Origin: Chloroflexota bacterium
GTDB lineage: Bacteria; Chloroflexota; Dehalococcoidia; GIF9; AB-539-J10
Length of the DNA: 10,815 nucleotides
Direction of reading: 5' to 3'
Assembly (NCBI GenBank): GCA_020346965.1
Contig: CP070793.1
Coordinates: forward strand, 371,586 to 382,400
The position numbers and the translations under genes were made by a program. Below the pieces are notes generated by a model that worked only from the letters and a program-made list of their open reading frames with translations, was not told the origin of the DNA and searched no databases. Shown in pieces: positions 6,516 to 10,815 of this stretch. Every line of letters starts with the position of its first letter. The first letter of the stretch is position 1.

Positions 6516-7304
6516 ATGGTGAAAAAGGAAACGGCAACGATTGACTGGGCAGAGCTTAGTCAAGAGATGGAGTGTTTGCTTCGTCTGAAAACGAGGCCCA
6601 TTGCTTACAAGAGGCTGGAGAAAATGGCTGAGTTGGAAAAAATACCCGACGTAATGCGGCTTGACCGCCGGGCTTCTTTCTGCCAGGTACCGGCGATGGT
6701 TCGAACCATGGGCTTAACCGTAGCTGCCACCAGAAAAAACTTCAGTGAGCGTTGCGCTCGAATTAACGGTCTAGCACCGACTACTGAAAAGGAGGTCGCC
6801 TGGGAGGCAAATGCCTTCGCCACTAGCTGGTTTGCCAACGTGGAAGAGGCCAGAAAACAGATGGCGGACTATCCACTGGTTCCGCCTGGAGAAGCCGTCG
6901 TGCTGGCTCCGCTAGCTTCCGGCAAATTCTACCCCGATGTTATCCTGATCTACGGTAATCCCGCGCAGATGATGCTGCTGATGAACGGGCTTCAGTTCAA
7001 AGACTATGAGCGCTTCCAGTTTTTCTTCATCGGTGAGGGCGCGTGTGCCGATGGCTTGGCTCAGTGTTATACCAGCGGCAAACCTGCCCTGGCTATTCCC
7101 TGCATGGGTGAAAGGGCTTTTGGCGCCGTTACTGACGATGAGATGGTTATAGCACTGCCGCCTGGAATGATGACCAAAGCTGTCGAGGGACTTAGGGCGC
7201 TCAAGGAACGGGGAGCTGGCTATCCTATTATGCATCTTGGGCCTCTTTGTGACCCGTCTCCGATATTGATGCAGATCTACCCTGACTGGTGGGAACACGG
7301 TTGA
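6516..7304 (+). CDS. DUF169 family protein
   Basis: A 262-residue soluble protein without signal peptide or membrane helix, recognised as DUF169 from its overall pattern: LLRLKTRPIAYKRL near the N-terminus (21-34), FCQVPAMVR (55-63), VVLAPLASGKFYPDVILIYG (128-147) followed by NPAQMMLLMNGL, a GACADGLAQC segment (176-184) and IPCMGERAFGAVTDDEM (194-210). Seven Cys residues are present (20, 56, 80, 177, 184, 196, 245); those at 56, 177 and 196 sit in the conserved segments and could bind metal or a cofactor, which is inference. The function of DUF169 proteins is not established. A strong promoter and a short leader precede it, so it is probably transcribed alone. It is divergent from the hydrolase gene and converges on the acyl-CoA dehydrogenase gene. 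A second, divergent DUF169 protein lies at 8962-9708 on the other strand. Confidence 0.85.
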   Translation: MVKKETATIDWAELSQEMECLLRLKTRPIAYKRLEKMAELEKIPDVMRLDRRASFCQVPAMVRTMGLTVAATRKNFSERCARINGLAPTTEKEVAWEANAFATSWFANVEEARKQMADYPLVPPGEAVVLAPLASGKFYPDVILIYGNPAQMMLLMNGLQFKDYERFQFFFIGEGACADGLAQCYTSGKPALAIPCMGERAFGAVTDDEMVIALPPGMMTKAVEGLRALKERGAGYPIMHLGPLCDPSPILMQIYPDWWEHG

Positions 7305-7351
7305 CTTCAAATACAGTCGGTCCTAGGGGGCATAGTACCTAATTAGTATAG

Positions 7352-7373
7352 TATCCCTGGAGTTGCAGGGATA
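7352..7373. terminator. Perfect 8-bp stem-loop between convergent genes (candidate bidirectional terminator)
   Basis: TATCCCTG (7352-7359) and CAGGGATA (7366-7373) pair perfectly around the loop GAGTTG. It lies midway in the 131-base gap where the first DUF169 gene and the acyl-CoA dehydrogenase gene converge, which is where a shared terminator would be expected. There is no T run on either strand after the stem, so intrinsic termination would be weak. A weaker stem, TCCCG and CGGGA (within 7410-7430), is nearer the dehydrogenase stop. Confidence 0.35.
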
Positions 7374-7435
7374 ATCCCTCGGTCCACCCAATGTGACCTG
7401 CATCATAGTCCCGACCTAAAGGGGCGGGAGTGGAG

Positions 7436-8749
7436 TTAAGCTGGTTCTTGAAGCTTACCCGGTCCGAACGAGGAGTAATCCAGGTCATAGAATTGTCTGC
7501 ATATGGTAAATAAACCATACTGCACGCCACCTAGAACTATTTTGGCTTCCGCAGAATCGCGATAGTACTTCTCGTAGTTGTTCTCACGGACATAGCCGAA
7601 GGAACCCATTAGCTCCATTCCTCTCAGGATTAGTTCTGATGCTCTCCTGGTGATAAATACATGCACCGCGTGCCCTTTAGCTGCCATACTTACCGAATCC
7701 CAGGGGCCATAAATTTCGCGATGGTCAAACTGATAGGCCAGTTCCAAAAAGGCAGACCTGGCCACAGTTATTACTGAAGCCATCTCGCCCAGTATGACAG
7801 CCGATGAAAGGTGCTGGTTGATTGGTTTACCGCCTACCACCCTCTCTCCCGTGTAGTTAACAAGAACGTCAAATGCTCCCTGCAGTATACCCGTGGCGTG
7901 TCCTGAATTCATAGCCATGGGAGCAGCCAAGATTTCTTGAAAGATAGCCCAGGCTTCAGGTCCCTGAAGTCCCCATTGCTTGGGCACACGGACATCATCA
8001 AAATAGGTAGAGGTATTTCGATCTGATTGCATACCGCATTTGACCTCGAATTTGCCATGGGAGACACCGGGCCAGGGTTCAGGAACATAGATTAAAGTAA
8101 ACGCATCTATCCCCAGCCTCGGGTCCATATTACAAGCTACACAATTCAGGTCAGCTATACCGCTATTGGATGCCCAAAACTTGCTTCCATTTATTACCCA
8201 TTCGTCGCCTTCAAGTTTGGCCCTTAGCCCTATCGTTCTGCCCTCATTCAGCGTATTCTCAATATCAACGGCCGATTCGACTTCGCTGAAATTCATGCAG
8301 GCAACAGCTAACTCTTTGCCCGTAAACTTCGGGGCAAACTTATCAAGCACCGCTTTCGCCCATGCCTTTGCCGTCGAAGAGAATGGACCGACATAGGCTG
8401 TAAAAGCCGGTTGCCAACCCCAGTCCGTGCAGGCACTGTGCATACTTATGCCATAGTCGCCACGCCCTATCTGCTCCTGCTTTAGAGCAGCGCCAACAAC
8501 GGTACCTTTCTCGGCAGTACCACCATACTCCTCCGGTATCATGCTTTTCTGGGAACCAAGGTCCACCTGTAATTTCTTAAGAATAGGTGTGATTATTTCT
8601 TCGTGGGTAACATCATCGTCAATCTTGTCGCGAACGGGCATAATCTCTTTGTCGGTAAAATCAGCAAAAGTCTGTTGCAGCATCCGGTGCTCTTCATTAA
8701 CAAAACACTCTGGGTACTGTAGCTTGTACCACTGACTGGTCTGATTCAT
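7436..8749 (-). CDS. Acyl-CoA dehydrogenase family flavoprotein, divergent active site
   Basis: A 437-residue soluble protein with the acyl-CoA dehydrogenase fold: N-terminal helical domain (about 15-140), middle beta domain (about 147-258) and C-terminal helical domain (about 265-420). Members oxidise acyl-CoA thioesters to 2-enoyl-CoA with FAD and pass electrons to ETF. Visible landmarks are IPEEYGG (71-77), the FAD/substrate stretch ACMNFSEVESAVD (150-162, where typical members have MTEPxAGSD), WVINGSKFWASNSGIAD (184-200), GERVVGGKPI (301-310) and MGSFGYVRENNYEKYYRDS (381-399). The C-terminal motif that usually reads IYEGT, supplying the catalytic Glu in many members, reads VLGGVQ (405-410), so that Glu is absent; the alternative helix position used by isovaleryl-CoA dehydrogenase is not clearly Glu either. 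AGGAGG at 8763-8758, eight bases before the ATG, supports the start. Substrate unknown; a neighbouring SDR fits acyl-CoA or alcohol/ketone metabolism. Confidence 0.88.
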   Translation of the reverse strand: MNQTSQWYKLQYPECFVNEEHRMLQQTFADFTDKEIMPVRDKIDDDVTHEEIITPILKKLQVDLGSQKSMIPEEYGGTAEKGTVVGAALKQEQIGRGDYGISMHSACTDWGWQPAFTAYVGPFSSTAKAWAKAVLDKFAPKFTGKELAVACMNFSEVESAVDIENTLNEGRTIGLRAKLEGDEWVINGSKFWASNSGIADLNCVACNMDPRLGIDAFTLIYVPEPWPGVSHGKFEVKCGMQSDRNTSTYFDDVRVPKQWGLQGPEAWAIFQEILAAPMAMNSGHATGILQGAFDVLVNYTGERVVGGKPINQHLSSAVILGEMASVITVARSAFLELAYQFDHREIYGPWDSVSMAAKGHAVHVFITRRASELILRGMELMGSFGYVRENNYEKYYRDSAEAKIVLGGVQYGLFTICRQFYDLDYSSFGPGKLQEPA

Positions 8750-8757
8750 TAGTTATT

Positions 8758-8763
8758 CCTCCT
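8758..8763 (-). promoter_or_regulatory. Ribosome binding site of the acyl-CoA dehydrogenase gene
   Basis: Minus-strand AGGAGG (within AAAGGAGGAATAACTAATG) lies eight bases before the ATG at 8749, the best spacing in the window, and confirms this start. Confidence 0.8.
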
Positions 8764-8799
8764 TTGAGCGCAAACTTCCTTCTCAAACGTTGCTTTCGA

Positions 8800-8883
8800 T
8801 TAGCTGGTTTCCTCAGTTAATAGGGGTTCTAGTCCATGATTACTCCTTTCCCTATCCTCCTTAAGTCTTGCTATGATAGCCAT
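8800..8883 (-). CDS. Possible 27-residue small ORF upstream of the acyl-CoA dehydrogenase gene
   Basis: In the 212-base gap between the second DUF169 gene and the dehydrogenase gene, ATG at 8883 follows AGAGGG by four bases and opens a 27-codon frame starting MAIIARLKEDRERSNHG and ending in TAA at 8802-8800. The frame stays open a further 23 codons or so upstream without an obvious start. Composition is charged and soluble-looking. I recognise no family; it may be a small protein, a remnant, or chance. The same gap contains several purine-rich Shine-Dalgarno-like runs and no clear promoter. Confidence 0.2.
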   Translation of the reverse strand: MAIIARLKEDRERSNHGLEPLLTEETS

Positions 8884-8961
8884 TTTGCCCTCTGTTGCTA
8901 GTGATAGATCTGTCTCCTCTAGGTGGTTTTGTCACTTGTAGCCAATGCCTTAGTCTGGTAG

Positions 8962-9708
8962 TTAGATGGCAGTTTCCTGCCTCAGAGCGTCCACGATTTC
9001 CTTAACTTTTTTCTTATGTCCCTCTCTACCTATGGTATATGAATGCGGAACCCAGTTCATGTCCTGCAAATCCTTTATCAGGCCGGTGACCAGGTCCCAG
9101 GGCATGGATACGGGTAACAGACCCTCTGGGAATAAGTATCTTGCTTTCATGCCGAAACTTGGAAGTGTTAGATTCAGTTCACCACTCAGGTAGGGGTAGA
9201 TGTATAACCATGCACACCCCATAACCACGGTCCCCTTACTAGACCACATTTTCCCGGTCGAATAGCTCATTGCTCTCAATAAGATCTCTATTTGGCTTAA
9301 GTTAGCGGTAATAATCAAAACGTCTGGCTCGAACGATAGTTTGCGTAAAGGAGAGAAAGCAACGTACTTAACGGTTCCCCTCACTAGTCTGGGTACGACC
9401 TGATAGACTCCCCTGTTGGCACGTGCATCCTTGAAGATTTCTAACTTAGGTCCTACGCGTCCACTCTCGAAAATCTGGTCACTGTCCACCATGCCTAATA
9501 TCAGTGGCCCTATTTGACACGTGAAGCTCTCTTGTTCCGCATAAAAAGTGCTGCCATTTTGCGCTTCCACGAGCATCTCACAGAAATCTAGAACCTTGTC
9601 CAACTTCTTGATTCCACCCGGTTTAGAAGATAAGAACTTAACACCCACGGGTTTCCTCTCAAATTTGAATCTGTTAAATATGGATAAGTCCCGTTGTATT
9701 GAATTCAT
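8962..9708 (-). CDS. DUF169 family protein (second, divergent copy)
   Basis: A 248-residue soluble protein of DUF169. Landmarks from the ATG: FERKPVGVKFL (16-26), DFCEMLVEAQNGSTFYAEQE (41-60), FTCQIGPLILGM (62-73), YVAFSPLRKLSFEPDVLIIT (115-134), ANLSQIEILLRAM (135-147), MGCAWLYIYPYLSGELNLTL (163-182) and PSFGMKAR (183-190). Compared with the copy at 6516-7304, Cys64 and Cys165 keep their places but the later CMGER Cys is replaced (SFGMK), and Cys43 is extra, so the two are old paralogues rather than a recent duplication. A GTG at 9717 would add three residues, but its ribosome site would touch the start codon; ATG 9708 has AGAAGGG about eight bases upstream and was chosen. It starts 40 bases after the SDR stop and is probably cotranscribed with it. 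Function of the family is unknown. Confidence 0.83.
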   Translation of the reverse strand: MNSIQRDLSIFNRFKFERKPVGVKFLSSKPGGIKKLDKVLDFCEMLVEAQNGSTFYAEQESFTCQIGPLILGMVDSDQIFESGRVGPKLEIFKDARANRGVYQVVPRLVRGTVKYVAFSPLRKLSFEPDVLIITANLSQIEILLRAMSYSTGKMWSSKGTVVMGCAWLYIYPYLSGELNLTLPSFGMKARYLFPEGLLPVSMPWDLVTGLIKDLQDMNWVPHSYTIGREGHKKKVKEIVDALRQETAI

Positions 9709-9727
9709 GTCAAGCACCCTTCTGTTT

Positions 9728-9742
9728 TACAGTATAACTGTA
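9728..9742. promoter_or_regulatory. Dyad between the SDR and DUF169 genes (candidate operator or internal promoter site)
   Basis: TACAGT (9728-9733) and ACTGTA (9737-9742) are perfect six-base arms around ATA. On the minus strand the centre reads TATACT, one base off the -10 consensus, but there is no acceptable -35 hexamer 17 bases upstream. It lies between the SDR stop (9749) and the DUF169 ribosome site. On the plus strand the dyad is followed by a T-rich run (TTTTATTT), but no plus-strand gene ends here. Confidence 0.3.
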
Positions 9743-9748
9743 TTTTAT

Positions 9749-10531
9749 TTATTGACCTATATGGTGACCACAATTGACAACAAGCGTATGCCCAGTGATC
9801 CCACTGGACTCATTTGAGGCCAAGAACACCGCAGCAGCAGCTACCTCAGCTTCTTCAGTCGGTCTCTGGAGAGAATAGTTCACGGTAATCTTGCTCATTA
9901 ACTTCTCAAAAGGAACACCCATAGCCTCGGACCTACCCTTTACCACATTAACAAGACGCTCTCCCTTAACTGCAGCAGGGCTGATGCAGTTGACACGAAT
10001 GTTGTGTTGTCCCAATTCGATAGCCAGGGTTTCGGTCAACCCAATGATCCCCCACTTAGAAACACAGTAAGGACTTCTCATAGAATATCCAAATCTTCCA
10101 CCGTCGCTACCCATGTTTATAATATTGCCTTTTCTGTGTGGAATCATGTATTGAAGCACCTCCCTGGCACACAGCATACTGCCGGTTAAATTAATTGCCA
10201 GTACCTGGTTCCAATCCTGCAGGCTCAAGTCAACAACATTGACAGTAGGTCCGCCAACACCGCTATTATTAACCAGTATATCGACCTTGCCATACTCATT
10301 GAGAGTTTCGGCTACCAGCCGCCGCACTTGCTTTTCATCAGAAACGTCGGTTTGCACGGCTTTTACCCTGCCTCCCCCTGATTTAATCTTTTCTACGGTC
10401 TCATCTAACCTGGAGAGGGTTCGAGCGGCTATTACAACTATTGCCCCCTCAGAAGAAAAAGCAGTCGAGATGGCTCGCCCGATGCCTCTCCCGCCCCCAG
10501 TAATGATAGCTACTTCATCTTTTAATCGCAT
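9749..10531 (-). CDS. Short-chain dehydrogenase/reductase (FabG-like, classical SDR)
   Basis: A 260-residue cytoplasmic NAD(P)-dependent oxidoreductase of the classical SDR family, the usual length. The cofactor loop is TGGGRGIG (11-18), the NNAG motif reads NNSG (88-91), and the catalytic set is complete: Asn114 (INLTG), Ser142 (NMGSDGG), Tyr155 and Lys159 (YCVSK). TDVSD (61-65) is the usual adenine-ring contact. Arg37 after the second beta strand (IAARTLSRL) favours NADP(H), which is inference. The C-terminus reads VVNCGHHIGQ where many members have a VDGG motif. It resembles 3-oxoacyl-ACP reductase but could act on any ketone/alcohol pair; with an acyl-CoA dehydrogenase downstream, a 3-hydroxyacyl-CoA or related step is plausible. 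AGGGGG at 10545-10540, about eight bases before the ATG, supports the start. It is the first gene of the minus-strand block and is followed by the DUF169 gene after 40 bases. Confidence 0.92.
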   Translation of the reverse strand: MRLKDEVAIITGGGRGIGRAISTAFSSEGAIVVIAARTLSRLDETVEKIKSGGGRVKAVQTDVSDEKQVRRLVAETLNEYGKVDILVNNSGVGGPTVNVVDLSLQDWNQVLAINLTGSMLCAREVLQYMIPHRKGNIINMGSDGGRFGYSMRSPYCVSKWGIIGLTETLAIELGQHNIRVNCISPAAVKGERLVNVVKGRSEAMGVPFEKLMSKITVNYSLQRPTEEAEVAAAAVFLASNESSGITGHTLVVNCGHHIGQ

Positions 10532-10716
10532 GTATCTTACCCCCTAAAGAGCTAATGCTTCTATCTCCATCCAGTTCATATAATTATGCCACCTTCCCGA
10601 ATTTATTTCCGCTTGTAACGAGCCTTTCGTCTGTGTTCTTGGATGTTCTTGCGATCTATTGGGCCGAGTGATGGTTAGCGATAAGTCCCATAGACTTGCA
10701 CAAGACGTAGGCAATA

Positions 10717-10745
10717 TTGACAGGGGAAATGAATTACATTATAAT
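10717..10745 (+). promoter_or_regulatory. Perfect-consensus sigma70-type promoter reading out of the window
   Basis: TTGACA (10717-10722) and TATAAT (10740-10745) are both exact consensus hexamers with the optimal 17-base spacing. Transcription should start near 10752 and run right. Purine-rich AGGAAGGGGTGAG (10791-10803) looks like the ribosome site of a gene whose start lies at or just past the window end; a GTG at 10799 is too close to the purine run to be preferred. Confidence 0.8.
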
Positions 10746-10769
10746 TGTTAGACATGTCTAACAATTATA
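10740..10769. promoter_or_regulatory. Perfect 30-bp palindrome overlapping -10 and start site: candidate repressor operator
   Basis: The left arm TATAATTGTTAGACA (10740-10754) is exactly the reverse complement of the right arm (10755-10769), with no central spacer. It covers the -10 hexamer and the expected transcription start, the classic place for a dimeric repressor. The inner part, TTAGACATGTCTAA, resembles the symmetrical sites of TetR-, MarR- or DtxR-type regulators, but I cannot name the regulator. By symmetry it also carries TATAAT on the minus strand (10769-10764), so it could influence the SDR gene too, although no good minus-strand -35 is visible. Confidence 0.75.
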
Positions 10770-10815
10770 GTAAGCAGGCAATAGTAAAACAGGAAGGGGT
10801 GAGAGAGCAGACCGC

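Noticed and set aside
7436..8749. Frameshift or pseudogene status for the acyl-CoA dehydrogenase because of its altered motifs
   Set aside because: The frame is intact, full length and has a strong ribosome site, so the changes look like divergence rather than decay.
9715..9717. GTG start for the second DUF169 protein
   Set aside because: The only purine-rich ribosome site (AGAAGG) abuts this GTG, while it is well spaced for the ATG at 9708.
10764..10769. Minus-strand promoter for the SDR gene using the TATAAT inside the 30-bp palindrome
   Set aside because: No hexamer resembling TTGACA lies 16-18 bases upstream on that strand, and the leader would exceed 200 bases; kept only as a possibility in the operator entry.

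Overview
The window carries seven protein-coding genes (one cut by the left edge) in three blocks, plus a promoter at the right edge that reads into a gene outside the window. It looks like the chromosome of an anaerobic bacterium with corrinoid/tetrahydrofolate one-carbon metabolism and acyl-CoA metabolism. Moderate GC, a RACo-type activator beside a methyl-THF:corrinoid methyltransferase, DUF169 proteins and a CocE/NonD-type hydrolase together recall Chloroflexota (Dehalococcoidia-like) or another acetogen-like anaerobe. That placement is inference from gene content only.

Block 1 (1-4232, + strand): the C-terminal part of a corrinoid-protein reductive activator (ASKHA fold, DUF4445) overlaps by one base a methyltetrahydrofolate:corrinoid methyltransferase. 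These two are the methyl-transfer and repair parts of a Wood-Ljungdahl or O-demethylase type system. The methyl-accepting corrinoid protein is not visible and may lie to the left. Only 24 bases further on is a 737-residue exported, membrane-anchored protein with fourteen 38-residue RCC1/BLIP-II-like repeats, enough for two seven-bladed propellers.

Block 2 (4436-7304, divergent): a CocE/NonD-type alpha/beta hydrolase on the minus strand, whose nucleophile position is Cys and whose usual Asp and His motifs are not visible, faces a DUF169 protein on the plus strand. The 385-base gap between them holds a near-consensus promoter for the DUF169 gene, stacked inverted repeats in the hydrolase leader, and a tiny Cys-rich ORF.

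Block 3 (10531-7436, - strand): a short-chain dehydrogenase/reductase, a second and divergent DUF169 protein, and an acyl-CoA dehydrogenase lacking the usual C-terminal Tyr-Glu-Gly. SDR and DUF169 are probably cotranscribed; a 212-base gap precedes the dehydrogenase. The set suggests oxidation or reduction of an acyl-CoA substrate, with DUF169 proteins in an unknown accessory role.

Right edge (10532-10815): a perfect-consensus sigma70-type promoter (TTGACA, 17 bases, TATAAT) on the + strand is overlapped by a perfect 30-bp palindrome placed as a repressor operator. The controlled gene lies beyond the window. No tRNA, rRNA, CRISPR array, insertion sequence or convincing intrinsic terminator was seen.
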